A program made the translations under genes and the position numbers. From the NCBI GenBank assembly GCA_964468815.1, contig CAYXWN010000002.1:15613-79612 (forward strand): 64,000 nucleotides of DNA, given 5' to 3'. The notes under the pieces are model-generated. The model saw only the letters and a program-made list of their open reading frames with translations. It ran no database searches and was not told where the DNA came from. This document shows positions 44,111 to 51,856 of this stretch, piece by piece (positions within the stretch are counted from its first letter, which is position 1; each line of letters begins with the position of its first letter). This DNA is from UMGS621 sp964468815 (GTDB taxonomy: Bacteria; Bacillota; Clostridia; Christensenellales; Borkfalkiaceae).

Positions 44111-45250
44111 ATGAAGAATGTAGCCGTAATGGGTTGTACCGGCTCGATCGGCCGTACGGCGTTGGCGGTCGTACGCAATCACCCCGACCGTTTTCGGATC
44201 ACGGCGATCGCCGCTCGGAGAGAATCGGAGGAGTTTGCCTCCGTTGCGCATGAATTTCGTCCTTCTTTCGCCGCGCTCTCCGAGGGGAGCGCGGATTTTA
44301 AAAAGCGGCTTCCGAACGGAACGGAGTACGTTTTCGGAAAGGACGCGCTTTTGGCGTGTGCCGCTGCGGATTACGACGTTTTGTTGGCGGCTGTCGTGGG
44401 CTTCGCCGGGTTAGAGGGCGTTTTGGCTGCCGCAGAACGCGGAAAAACCATTGCGCTTGCGAATAAAGAGAGTTTGGTCGCAGGCGGCGCGCTCGTTACG
44501 GGGGCGGCAAAGCGTTCGGGGGCGCGGATTCTTCCCGTCGATTCCGAACATTCCGCGCTTTGGCAAGCGTTGTCTTGTCGGTACGATACGCCTTTTGAAA
44601 AATTGATTTTGACGGCGAGCGGCGGTCCGTTTCTTCGTTATTCGGCAGACGCGCTTACGCGCGTGACGGCGAAAGAGGCTTTGCGCCACCCGAATTGGAA
44701 CATGGGCGCGAAAATAACGGTGGATTCCGCAACGCTTTTCAATAAGGGGTTAGAGGTGATCGAGGCGACTTGGCTGTTCGGTGCACCCGAAGAGCGCGTA
44801 GAGGTCGTCGTTCATCCGCAAAGCGTGGTCCATTCCATGGTGGAATTTGCGGACGGCGCGGTAATTGCTCAGCTGGGTTATCCGTCCATGGAAGTCCCCG
44901 TGCAACTCGCGCTTTCCTATCCGGAACGCATTTCGTCGTCCGTTCCGCGGTTAGATTTTGCCGAATTACATAAACTAGAATTCGAACGGCCGGACGAGGA
45001 GCGTTTTCCTTGTTTGCGGCTTGCGCGGCAGGCGTTGCGTGCAGGCGGTTCTTATCCCGCGACGGCGAACGCCGCGAACGAAGCGGCTGTAAACGCTTTT
45101 CTTTCTGGCAAAATCGGATTTTGCGATATTCCGTCGTTAATCGAGTCCGCTTTGGGCGCGTTCGACGGGAAAGAAGCGACGGATTTTGCGCAACTTGCGG
45201 AAATAGACGAGGCGGCGCGCCGCTACGTAATACGAAAAATCGGAGATTAA
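44111..45250 (+). CDS. dxr: 1-deoxy-D-xylulose-5-phosphate reductoisomerase
   Basis: A 379-residue Dxr/IspC, the NADPH-dependent step that commits to the MEP isoprenoid pathway. GCTGSIGRTALAVV is the NADPH site; IALANKESLVAGG, PVDSEHSALWQ, LTASGGPF and the MGAKITVDSATLFNKGLEVIEATWLF block carry the metal and substrate residues. A weak ribosome site (AAGGAATCAAT) lies upstream. Expected neighbour of cdsA and rseP in Firmicutes. Confidence 0.97.
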   Translation: MKNVAVMGCTGSIGRTALAVVRNHPDRFRITAIAARRESEEFASVAHEFRPSFAALSEGSADFKKRLPNGTEYVFGKDALLACAAADYDVLLAAVVGFAGLEGVLAAAERGKTIALANKESLVAGGALVTGAAKRSGARILPVDSEHSALWQALSCRYDTPFEKLILTASGGPFLRYSADALTRVTAKEALRHPNWNMGAKITVDSATLFNKGLEVIEATWLFGAPEERVEVVVHPQSVVHSMVEFADGAVIAQLGYPSMEVPVQLALSYPERISSSVPRLDFAELHKLEFERPDEERFPCLRLARQALRAGGSYPATANAANEAAVNAFLSGKIGFCDIPSLIESALGAFDGKEATDFAQLAEIDEAARRYVIRKIGD

Positions 45251-45253
45251 ACG

Positions 45254-46321
45254 TTGTTAATATTAGCGTCTTTTCAAAGCGTAATGACCTACGTCGGATA
45301 CGTTCTGGCAGCGATCTTATTGCTTCTTATCATGATCACGGTGCACGAATTCGGGCACTATACGGCAGGAAAACTACTCGGATTCGGAATCGAAGAATTT
45401 GCGATCGGTTTCGGGCCGAAGTTGTTTCGGCGACAAAAAAAGAACGGCGAGTATTTTTCCGTTCGTCTTTTCCCGTTGGGCGGCTTTTGCGCCTTTAAGG
45501 GGGAGGACGAGGACGATCCCGATCCGTCTGCGTTCAATAATCAAAAGCCGTGGAAGCGCATAATCGTGCTCGCGGCAGGCGCGTTTATGAATATGTTGAC
45601 GGCGTTGGTAATTATCTTTATTTTATTCGCCGCATACGGACAGATGACGCTTTTGGTGGGCGACGAAGGAACGGGAGAAGCGTATTCCTTTCAACAATAC
45701 GACGTTATTATTAAGGCAGAAGATCGCAACGTTTATATGACGACCGATCTAATGGAAGTGATTTTGGGCAAAAAAGAGGGGGATATCGTTCGCTTTTTGG
45801 TGCGTCGCGGCGGCGAGGACGTCGAAATCGAGGTAAAATTGCGCCAAGACGCGGTGTTTGAAAGCGTAGAGGACGCGAGCAAAGCGTTGGAATATTTGGG
45901 CGTCAATCAAATTTACGCCACGTACGTTCGGTTCGGATTTTTCGAGAGCGTCGGGCGCGCGTTTTCGTATGCCGGCAGAATCGGCGGCAGTATTTTTACG
46001 GTGCTGGGACAACTTTTGACGGGGCGTTTGTCCGTTTCCGCTTTGGGCGGACCGATCACAACGGTGACAACTACCGTCGGGGCGATCGCGAACGGCGGCT
46101 TTGCCTACTGGTTGGAAATGGCTGCGTTTATCGGCATTAACTTGGGTGTATTCAATCTTTTGCCCATTCCGGCGTTGGACGGCTCTCGCATCGTCTTTGC
46201 CGTGATCGAATGGATTCGGAAAAAACCGCTGAACAGAAACGTCGAGGCGATCATTCACGTGGCAGGTTTTGTTTTGCTGTTCGGGTTCGCGATTTTGGTA
46301 GACGTGCTGAAATTGTTTTAG
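45254..46321 (+). CDS. rseP: Site-2 metalloprotease RseP
   Basis: A 355-residue intramembrane protease. The start is taken at TTG 45254 with CGGAG 8 bases upstream; ATG at about 45284 is an alternative. The zinc motif H31-E-F-G-H35 lies in the first membrane helix, the PDZ domain spans about 110-190, and the second site NLLPIPALDGSRI (about 300) carries the catalytic Asp. It cleaves membrane anti-sigma factors and signal peptides. In most Firmicutes ispG follows; here the next gene is prepilin-like. Confidence 0.94.
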   Translation: MLILASFQSVMTYVGYVLAAILLLLIMITVHEFGHYTAGKLLGFGIEEFAIGFGPKLFRRQKKNGEYFSVRLFPLGGFCAFKGEDEDDPDPSAFNNQKPWKRIIVLAAGAFMNMLTALVIIFILFAAYGQMTLLVGDEGTGEAYSFQQYDVIIKAEDRNVYMTTDLMEVILGKKEGDIVRFLVRRGGEDVEIEVKLRQDAVFESVEDASKALEYLGVNQIYATYVRFGFFESVGRAFSYAGRIGGSIFTVLGQLLTGRLSVSALGGPITTVTTTVGAIANGGFAYWLEMAAFIGINLGVFNLLPIPALDGSRIVFAVIEWIRKKPLNRNVEAIIHVAGFVLLFGFAILVDVLKLF

Positions 46322-46336
46322 CCGAATGGAGAACGG

Positions 46337-46416
46337 AAAAGAGATTGCAAAACGGAGTTTTGTGCTAAAATATAGAAAAGAGATTGCAAAACGGAAAGTT
46401 TTGTGCTAAAATATAG
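46337..46416 (+). promoter_or_regulatory. Tandem duplicated promoter upstream of the prepilin-like gene
   Basis: Two consecutive copies, 46337-46375 (39 bp) and 46376-46416 (41 bp), each carry TTGCAA, a CAAAAC...GTTTTG inverted repeat in the spacer and TAAAAT. Boxes are TTGCAA 46345-46350 with TAAAAT 46366-46371 (15-base spacer) and TTGCAA 46384-46389 with TAAAAT 46407-46412 (17-base spacer). Only the second has the ideal spacing, the two copies differing by an AA insertion in the loop. Confidence 0.75.
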
Positions 46417-46429
46417 AAAAGTATAGTGA

Positions 46430-46511
46430 AAAAAAGGACTAGTCCTTTTTTCTTTGTTCTTCAAACAAAGAAAAAAGGACTAGTCCTTTTTTCTTTGTTC
46501 TTCAAACAAAG
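46430..46511 (+). repeat. Two 41-bp direct repeats with palindromes in the leader of the prepilin-like gene
   Basis: Identical copies at 46430-46470 and 46471-46511. Each contains the palindrome GGACTAGTCC flanked by A6 and T6, and an inner CTTTGTT/AACAAAG stem. The first inner stem can extend through the T-run and the next A-run to 13 bp (46446-46458 with 46464-46476). This extension would exclude the palindrome hairpins. Transcribed as RNA, the palindrome plus T6 looks like a terminator. Confidence 0.85.
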
Positions 46512-46556
46512 AAAAAACTTCCTTTTTGAAAAACGATAATACAAAGGAGTGCTTTT

Positions 46557-47312
46557 ATGAAACGTAACAAAAAGGGCTTTACGATCGTAGAGTTGGTGAT
46601 CGTTATCGCGGTAATCGCCGTTTTGGCGGCGGTATTGATTCCGACGTTTTCCGGGTTGATCGCAAAGGCAAACGTGTCCGCCGATCAACAGGCGGTTCGC
46701 AGTATGAACGTGGCGTTGATGTCGGACGAGGCGTTGAACGGCAAGCCCTCTAATTTGGGCGAGGCTCGCGCCGTTCTCGCGAAAGCAGGGTACAATTCGG
46801 AAGGGTATCACCCCATTTCCGCAGGGCATACTTTTTATGGGGACGCCGATTTGAACTGCATTTTATTGGTAAAGGACGACGGAAAGATTGTAATCTATCC
46901 GGAAGATTTTGCCAATGCAGGAGAGGATTTTAAGGATAACGATACGCGCCGTTTTAATCTTGAAACGGGTTGGGCTGCCGGCGACGACGAGATCGTGAGC
47001 AAAGCAAAGAGTGCGGAAGGTCTTACGGTCGGATCGGGCGACGGACAGACGAATTTTGAAGAAGTGCTTCGGATCGGCGCGTTTTCGGGAGAAACGTTCC
47101 AAGGCGCGACGGTTAAACTTGCCGAGGACGTAACGCTTTCTACGCTCGATTATCCCGTCAAGGAATTCCGCGGCACGTTGGACGGCGACGGGCATACGAT
47201 CAGCGGACTGAAAATCACGCCCGTTCACGGAAAGGACGGAAACGGTTATCTGTATAGCGATCTTTACGATAGCCATCAAGGAATCCCAAAGAGCAATACG
47301 GCGTCGGTTTGA
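46557..47312 (+). CDS. Prepilin-type N-terminal protein, upstream half of a frame-split gene
   Basis: A 251-codon ORF ending at TGA 47310-47312. ACAAAGGAG before the ATG is the ribosome site. The N-terminus has a type IV prepilin signal: KRNKKG7 then F8-T-I-V-E12 with the Glu at +5 and a hydrophobic helix; prepilin peptidase should cut after Gly7. After the helix comes an alpha/beta region and a first GLUG-like rung (FRGTLDGDGHTISGL). The reading then ends 20 codons later in a different frame from the obvious continuation that starts at 47309. The full product of 491 residues needs a -1 frame change at 47285-47291, so this is either a programmed frameshift, a sequencing or assembly indel, or a disrupted gene. 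Confidence 0.75.
   Translation: MKRNKKGFTIVELVIVIAVIAVLAAVLIPTFSGLIAKANVSADQQAVRSMNVALMSDEALNGKPSNLGEARAVLAKAGYNSEGYHPISAGHTFYGDADLNCILLVKDDGKIVIYPEDFANAGEDFKDNDTRRFNLETGWAAGDDEIVSKAKSAEGLTVGSGDGQTNFEEVLRIGAFSGETFQGATVKLAEDVTLSTLDYPVKEFRGTLDGDGHTISGLKITPVHGKDGNGYLYSDLYDSHQGIPKSNTASV
47285..47291 (+). other. Candidate -1 frameshift slippery heptamer CCCAAAG
   Basis: In the zero frame it reads C CCA AAG, the X XXY YYZ pattern for simultaneous slippage to CCC AAA. After the slip the frame reads GAG CAA TAC GGC and joins exactly the second ORF without an intervening stop. AAGGAA lies 2 bases upstream, closer than the usual stimulator. A one-base loss from the A run would give the same picture. 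Confidence 0.45.
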
Positions 47313-48031
47313 TTGATTATCTCGGCAAGGGCGGCGTGGTGAAAAATCTTACGGTCGAATACGCCGATACGAATGATACGTCGGTCGATCCGAAAAACGA
47401 ATATACTTATTTCGGAGGAATCGTCGGCTTTTTAGACGGCGGCACGATCGAAAATTGTACGGTTTCGGGAACTATCGTACAGTATAACCGCGTAGGCGGA
47501 ATCGTCGGAACGGCTCTTTCGGGAACGGTTAAAAATTGTACGGTAACCGCCGATATTACTTCAAAAGCGGTAACGGAGGGATATCATGCGGCGTCTGCGC
47601 TTGGTAGTTATTCGTACGCGGGCGGAATCGTTGCTTACGTCGGAAACGTATCGAAGTCGATTTCCGATCGGTTGAATATCATCGGTTGTAAGGTGGAAAA
47701 CGCGACGTTAAGGTCGAACGGTTGGGCTTCCGGCGGAATCTTCGGTTGGATAACGATCGGGACGGACGTTACGATTGCCGACTGTGCCTTGAATCAAGTC
47801 AACGTAAGCAGTATTAACTATTATTGCGGAGTGCTCGGCGGATACGTGCGCGCGCAAACGGTTACCGTCACCAATCTTACGGTTTCAGGGCCGAATACGG
47901 TAACGAGTGACACCCCGTCTCCTAATGAAAAAATTGTGGAAAACGGTGTGGTGATCATCGACGAGATCGCTTCCGAAAACACGATAAAAGGAAAAGTGAT
48001 TTATAACGGAACGACTTACGAAAGTAATTAA
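47309..48031 (+). CDS. GLUG-like repeat region, downstream half of the frame-split prepilin-like gene
   Basis: A 240-codon region from TTG 47309 to TAA 48031. The sequence consists of GLUG-type beta-helix rungs: KGGVVKNLTVEY, FGGIVGFLDGGTIENCTVSG, VGGIVGTALSGTVKNCTV, SYAGGIVAYVG and GGIFGWI-type steps. There is no signal peptide, which fits it being the C-terminal part of the prepilin-like protein upstream. The TTG overlaps the upstream TGA (TTGA), so translational re-initiation is a second option; the same TTGA overlap is used between yqfD and phoH in this genome. Confidence 0.7.
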   Translation: MIDYLGKGGVVKNLTVEYADTNDTSVDPKNEYTYFGGIVGFLDGGTIENCTVSGTIVQYNRVGGIVGTALSGTVKNCTVTADITSKAVTEGYHAASALGSYSYAGGIVAYVGNVSKSISDRLNIIGCKVENATLRSNGWASGGIFGWITIGTDVTIADCALNQVNVSSINYYCGVLGGYVRAQTVTVTNLTVSGPNTVTSDTPSPNEKIVENGVVIIDEIASENTIKGKVIYNGTTYESN

Positions 48032-48040
48032 AATCGAAAA

Positions 48041-48065
48041 AAGGACGGGATCCCGTCCTTTTTTT
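48041..48065 (+). terminator. Rho-independent terminator of the prepilin-like gene
   Basis: AAGGACGGGA (48041-48050) and TCCCGTCCTT (48051-48060) form a palindrome folding as GGACGG-GATC-CCGTCC, followed by TTTTT. Confidence 0.9.
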
Positions 48066-48098
48066 ACGTCCGTTTCGTTTGCGATAATGTTTAAAATA

Positions 48099-48127
48099 CG
48101 CCGCGAACGGGAAAGCCGTTCGCGGCG
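48099..48127 (-). terminator. Terminator of tmcAL (minus strand)
   Basis: CGCCGCGAACGG (48099-48110), loop GAAAG, CCGTTCGCGGCG (48116-48127). On the minus strand TATTTTAAAC follows the stem, 18 bases past the tmcAL stop. Confidence 0.7.
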
Positions 48128-48144
48128 TTCGTCTTTGCTTTTGG

Positions 48145-49317
48145 TTAAACCGTAACCATTTGATATTCGTTCGTGCGCGTTCCCGTCGCTAAATTATAGA
48201 GGTCGTTTGCCAAAATATCCTTTTCCAACACACGCGACGCCGTCTTTTCGATGGCGGAGAAGTCGGCTTTTCGGGTAAGCACGGGGATCTTTGCGTTTTT
48301 TCGGACGAGTGCGAGAAGGTCGGTCGCGTCCGCGCGTACGGCGAGCACTTTTGCGTACAGTTTCGCGTCCAACGCGTCGCGAATCAGCGATTCTTCGATT
48401 CTCAATAAATTCGCGATGCAGATGCGGCGTATTCTCGCCGTCGTATACCGTTTGGTCGTGATCTTGGCGAGGGCTTCCGAATAGACGAGGTTATCTTTAA
48501 TTAACGCCTTGATGCGGTTTTCCAATCCCTCCGTGCAGTCCGAAATCAACCTCATTTCTTCCGCGGAAGAAGTGAACAGACGGGTTAAGATCATCTTATC
48601 GCAATCGGGGAGAAAGGGAGGAAGCGTGCGGAACACGTAGGACGGAATGCTTTTTTTGATTTTTCGTTTTTCGCCGCAGGCAAGCGCGTTGCGAATACTC
48701 GTCGCGCTCGTAACGCCCTTTTTCAAAGACAGATCGTTATGCGTGTTTTCGCGGATCAGCGGATAGATTTCCAGATCGCTCTTTAATTTCAAGAGGCGTT
48801 TGGTGTATTCCACGCCTAAAATATTGTTGGGCGTTTCGGTCAACGCCTCGTTTAAGCCGGCGATGTTCAATTCTTTTACGGTTGCGAGCCGTGCGGCGGC
48901 GTACGAAGCGCCCGTTTCTAAATTTCTCTTTAATGTTTTTTGAAATTCTTTCGTTTCGGTATTGAGCGCGCGTGCGGTGGAGAGAAATTCTTCCGCCGTG
49001 CCCGATTCCGCCCCGAAGCAGACGCCTTGCGCGGCGTTCAGTGCGTCGATTATGTTCATCGCGCCGGAAGCGAACAGTTCCGCGTTTGCCGTGGCAAAGA
49101 CGGTCGGCAGTTCCAAAACGAGATCCGCGCCCCCCTCGATCGCCCAAACGGCGCGCGTATATTTGTCCGCTACGGCGGCTTCGCCCCGTTGGGTAAAGTT
49201 TCCGCTCATCAGAACGATCACCCGATCGAACCCCAACGTTTCTTTCATATGGCGAATGTGATTGACGTGCCCGAAATGAAAGGGATTGTATTCGGCAACG
49301 CACGCGCAAATTTTCAT
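48145..49317 (-). CDS. tmcAL: tRNA(Met) cytidine acetate ligase
   Basis: The start is ATG 49317 with AAGGAG 7 bases upstream; a longer in-frame reading to 49728 runs across the promoter and the divergent pta gene and is rejected. The 390-residue product is TmcAL (DUF795/YlbM): a nucleotidyltransferase-like N-terminus AEYNPFHFGHVNHI with the HxGH motif, LMSGNFTQRGEAAVADKYTRA and a helical C-terminus. It makes acetyl-AMP from acetate and ATP and acetylates C34 of the elongator tRNA-Met. It is encoded divergently from pta and ackA, which handle the same acetate pool. Confidence 0.93.
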   Translation of the reverse strand: MKICACVAEYNPFHFGHVNHIRHMKETLGFDRVIVLMSGNFTQRGEAAVADKYTRAVWAIEGGADLVLELPTVFATANAELFASGAMNIIDALNAAQGVCFGAESGTAEEFLSTARALNTETKEFQKTLKRNLETGASYAAARLATVKELNIAGLNEALTETPNNILGVEYTKRLLKLKSDLEIYPLIRENTHNDLSLKKGVTSATSIRNALACGEKRKIKKSIPSYVFRTLPPFLPDCDKMILTRLFTSSAEEMRLISDCTEGLENRIKALIKDNLVYSEALAKITTKRYTTARIRRICIANLLRIEESLIRDALDAKLYAKVLAVRADATDLLALVRKNAKIPVLTRKADFSAIEKTASRVLEKDILANDLYNLATGTRTNEYQMVTV

Positions 49318-49336
49318 AAAAAACTCCTTATTTTCT

Positions 49337-49389
49337 TTTACTTTTTCTGTTAAATAGGCTATAATAGAAATGAAAAAGGTTGATTGCAA
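49337..49389. promoter_or_regulatory. Divergent promoters of tmcAL and pta with overlapping -10 boxes
   Basis: Minus strand: TTGCAA (49389-49384), 17 bases, TATTAT (49366-49361) for tmcAL. Plus strand: TTTACT (49337-49342), 17 bases, TATAAT (49360-49365) for pta. Both share the symmetric TATAATA core at 49360-49366, so one melted region could serve both directions. Confidence 0.65.
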
Positions 49390-49540
49390 ACGCTTTTTCG
49401 CATTTTGTTTCGATTTGCTTTTCTTTCTTGCGTTTTTGCAAGGAAGAAAAACGGTAGCACGGCAAAAATCTTTTTGCTTACTATCGTCAGTATACGATAT
49501 TTTTGAAAAAATAGCAAGAAAAATAGAAAGGAGAATGAAT
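49366..49540 (+). promoter_or_regulatory. Leader of the pta transcript with inverted repeats
   Basis: About 170 bases before pta. It contains GCAAAAA/TTTTTGC (49462-49477, 2-base loop) and TATCGT/ACGATA (49482-49499). An in-frame ATG at 49370 would extend Pta by 57 codons but has no ribosome site and sits on the transcription start; it is not used. Confidence 0.4.
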
Positions 49541-50542
49541 ATGACGAAAGTTTTAGAACGGATCAAGGAGCGCGCTTCCGCGCTGCATAAGCACATCGTC
49601 TTGCCGGAGGGCGAGGACGCACGCGTCGTAAAAGCGGCGGCGGACGCCGTTCGCGAGGGAATTGCGGAGATTACGCTTTTGGGAAACCCGGAGGAAATCA
49701 AGAAGAACAACCCCGACGTCGATCTCACCGGAGTAACGGTGATTGATCCGAAAACGAGTGAAAAGCGCGTGGAATACGCGAAACTTCTTTATGATCTCAG
49801 AAAGGCGAAAGGTATGACCGAGGAGCAGGCGGACGAACTCTCCAAGGATAATACGTATTTCGGCGTTTTGATGCTCAAAGCAGGCGACGTGGACGGTTTG
49901 GTGTCCGGCGCTTGCCATTCGACCGCCAACACGTTGCGCCCCGGTTTGCAGATTGTCAAGACCGCGCCCGGCGTTCCTCTCGTTTCCAGTTACTTTTTGA
50001 TGATTGCGCCCGAGCAGGGAAATCCCTATTGCGAGGACGGTTGTTATATTTATTCGGATTCCGGCTTGTGTCAAAACCCGACGTCCGAAGAACTCGCTTA
50101 TATCGCCGTTTCCGCGGCTCAGTCCGCAGAGGTGATCGCGGAACTCGAACCGAGAATCGCGTTTCTTTCTCATTCCACCAAGGGCAGCGCAAAGCACGCC
50201 GACGTGGATAAGGTGACGACGGGACTTGCGAAGTTGCACGAGATTGCTCCCGAACTTCGTGCGGACGGAGAATTTCAGTTGGATGCGGCGATCGTTCCGG
50301 ACGTAGCGAAATCCAAAGCGCCCGGCTCTAAGATTGCCGGGCACGCAAACGTCTTGATCTTCCCCGATTTGGACGCAGGCAATATCGGTTATAAGTTGAC
50401 CGAGCGGTTGGGCGGCTTCCAAGCGGTCGGTCCGCTTTGTCAGGGCTTTGCAAAGCCGATCAATGACCTCTCTCGCGGTTGCCATGCGGAGGACGTCGTT
50501 GCGGCGATTGCAATTACGGCATTGCAAACTTTGATTAAATAA
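49541..50542 (+). CDS. pta: Phosphate acetyltransferase
   Basis: The start is ATG 49541, 7 bases after AAGGAG; an ATG two codons upstream is too close to that site. The 333-residue product is a stand-alone Pta: HIVLPEGEDARVVKAA, DGLVSGACHSTANTLRPGLQIVKTAPG and the C-terminal SKAPGSKIAGHANVLIFPDLDAGNIGYKL region (seen in shorter blocks). It converts acetyl-CoA and phosphate to acetyl phosphate. With ackA next door it forms the ATP-yielding acetate branch of fermentation. Confidence 0.97.
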   Translation: MTKVLERIKERASALHKHIVLPEGEDARVVKAAADAVREGIAEITLLGNPEEIKKNNPDVDLTGVTVIDPKTSEKRVEYAKLLYDLRKAKGMTEEQADELSKDNTYFGVLMLKAGDVDGLVSGACHSTANTLRPGLQIVKTAPGVPLVSSYFLMIAPEQGNPYCEDGCYIYSDSGLCQNPTSEELAYIAVSAAQSAEVIAELEPRIAFLSHSTKGSAKHADVDKVTTGLAKLHEIAPELRADGEFQLDAAIVPDVAKSKAPGSKIAGHANVLIFPDLDAGNIGYKLTERLGGFQAVGPLCQGFAKPINDLSRGCHAEDVVAAIAITALQTLIK

Positions 50543-50560
50543 AAGGAAAAGGGTGAAATT

Positions 50561-51757
50561 ATGAAAATTTTGGTAGTAAACGCAGGGAGTTCTTCCCTTA
50601 AATATCAGTTGATCGACATGGACAACGAACGTGCGATCGCGAAGGGCGGTTGTGAACGGATCGGCTTAGACGGCGCGTTTTTGAAACACAAGACGGCTAA
50701 GGGCGAAACCGTGATCGAAAAGCCGCTGCCCAACCACAAGGTTGCCGTTCAGTTGGTTTTGGATACGTTGACCGACTCCGAGTGGGGCGTGATCGCTGAC
50801 ATGAAAGAGATCGACGCGGTGGGACACCGCGTGGTTCACAGTGCGGAGGATTTCAATTGCTCCGTTCTGTTGACTGACGACGTGATGAAGGTATGCGAAG
50901 GCAACACCGAACTCGCGCCGTTGCACCAGCCTGCGAATATCACGGGAATCAACGCGTGCCGCGAGGTAATGCCGAATACGCCCATGGTCGGCGTGTTCGA
51001 TACGGCGTTCCATTCCACGATGCCCGATTACGCGTATATGTACGCGCTTCCGTTGGAATATTACGAAAAGTACAAGGTCAGACGGTACGGCTTCCACGGA
51101 ACGAGTCATCAATACGTTTCCGCGTTGGCGACCGCGTATTTGAAGAACCCCGAGGCGAAGATTATTACCTGCCATTTGGGGAACGGTTCGTCTATCTCTG
51201 CCGTAAAGGCAGGCAAGTGCGTGGATACGTCCATGGGCTTTACCCCGTTAGAGGGCGTTCCGATGGGAACGCGTTCGGGCGACGTCGATCCGGCGGTTGT
51301 GGAGTATCTCTGCGGAAAACTCGGGAAATCGGTGAGCGAGGTCTTGACGATTTTCAACAAGAAGTCGGGCGTTTCGGGCGTTTCGGGCGTTTCAAGCGAC
51401 TTCCGTGATTTGAGAGCGGCGAAAGAAGCCGGCAACGAGCGTGCTCGTCTTGCGCTCGATCTGTTTACCTATCGCGTTAAGAAATACGTCGGCTCTTATG
51501 CGGCGGCGTTGGGCGGCGCGGACGCGATCGTCTTTACCGCAGGAATCGGAGAAAACGACGCGGACGTGCGCGAAGCGGTTGCCGGAGGTTTGGAATATAT
51601 GGGTGCGGAACTCGATCTCGTCGAGAACGGAAAGCGCACGGGTGATCCCGTTCACGAGATCTCCACGCCGAACAGCAAGGTCAAAATTTTGGTCATTCCG
51701 ACCAACGAAGAACTCGTTATCGCGAGAGAAACGCGCGCTATCGTAGAAAAACTGTGA
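50561..51757 (+). CDS. ackA: Acetate kinase
   Basis: A 398-residue ASKHA kinase: VVNAGSSSLKYQL at the N-terminus, FDTAFHSTMP, RYGFHGTSHQYVS, THLGNGSS-type block (CHLGNGSSISAVKAG), TRSGDVDPAV and FTAGIGEND. It transfers phosphate from acetyl phosphate to ADP. A short GVSGVSGVS repeat near residues 268-276 comes from a 3-codon tandem (GGCGTTTCG) repeat and extends the usual KKSG(V/L)xGxS loop by a few residues. It lies 18 bases after pta. Confidence 0.97.
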   Translation: MKILVVNAGSSSLKYQLIDMDNERAIAKGGCERIGLDGAFLKHKTAKGETVIEKPLPNHKVAVQLVLDTLTDSEWGVIADMKEIDAVGHRVVHSAEDFNCSVLLTDDVMKVCEGNTELAPLHQPANITGINACREVMPNTPMVGVFDTAFHSTMPDYAYMYALPLEYYEKYKVRRYGFHGTSHQYVSALATAYLKNPEAKIITCHLGNGSSISAVKAGKCVDTSMGFTPLEGVPMGTRSGDVDPAVVEYLCGKLGKSVSEVLTIFNKKSGVSGVSGVSSDFRDLRAAKEAGNERARLALDLFTYRVKKYVGSYAAALGGADAIVFTAGIGENDADVREAVAGGLEYMGAELDLVENGKRTGDPVHEISTPNSKVKILVIPTNEELVIARETRAIVEKL

Positions 51758-51804
51758 AAATTCGGCGGAGAATCGGGAAAATCCGCGAAACTCCGCCGAA
51801 AAAG

Positions 51805-51833
51805 TTGACAACTCTTTGCAAATTGAGTATACT
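51805..51833 (+). promoter_or_regulatory. Near-consensus sigma-A promoter of yceD-rpmF
   Basis: TTGACA (51805-51810), 17 bases, TATACT (51828-51833). An inverted repeat TTCGGCGGAG/CTCCGCCGAA (51761-51770 with 51791-51800, 20-base loop) lies just upstream after ackA and has no T-run; it may be an operator or a weak end of the ackA transcript. Confidence 0.85.
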
Positions 51834-51856
51834 TATTAAGCAATTATTGGGTGAAT

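Noticed and set aside
49370..49540. 57-codon N-terminal extension of Pta
   Set aside because: The extended start sits on the transcription start, lacks a ribosome site and is Phe/Lys-rich; AAGGAG fits ATG 49541, where the usual Pta length begins.
49318..49728. N-terminal extension of TmcAL on the minus strand
   Set aside because: It would cross the shared promoter and overlap pta; the conserved protein begins at MKICACVAEYNP with AAGGAG just before.
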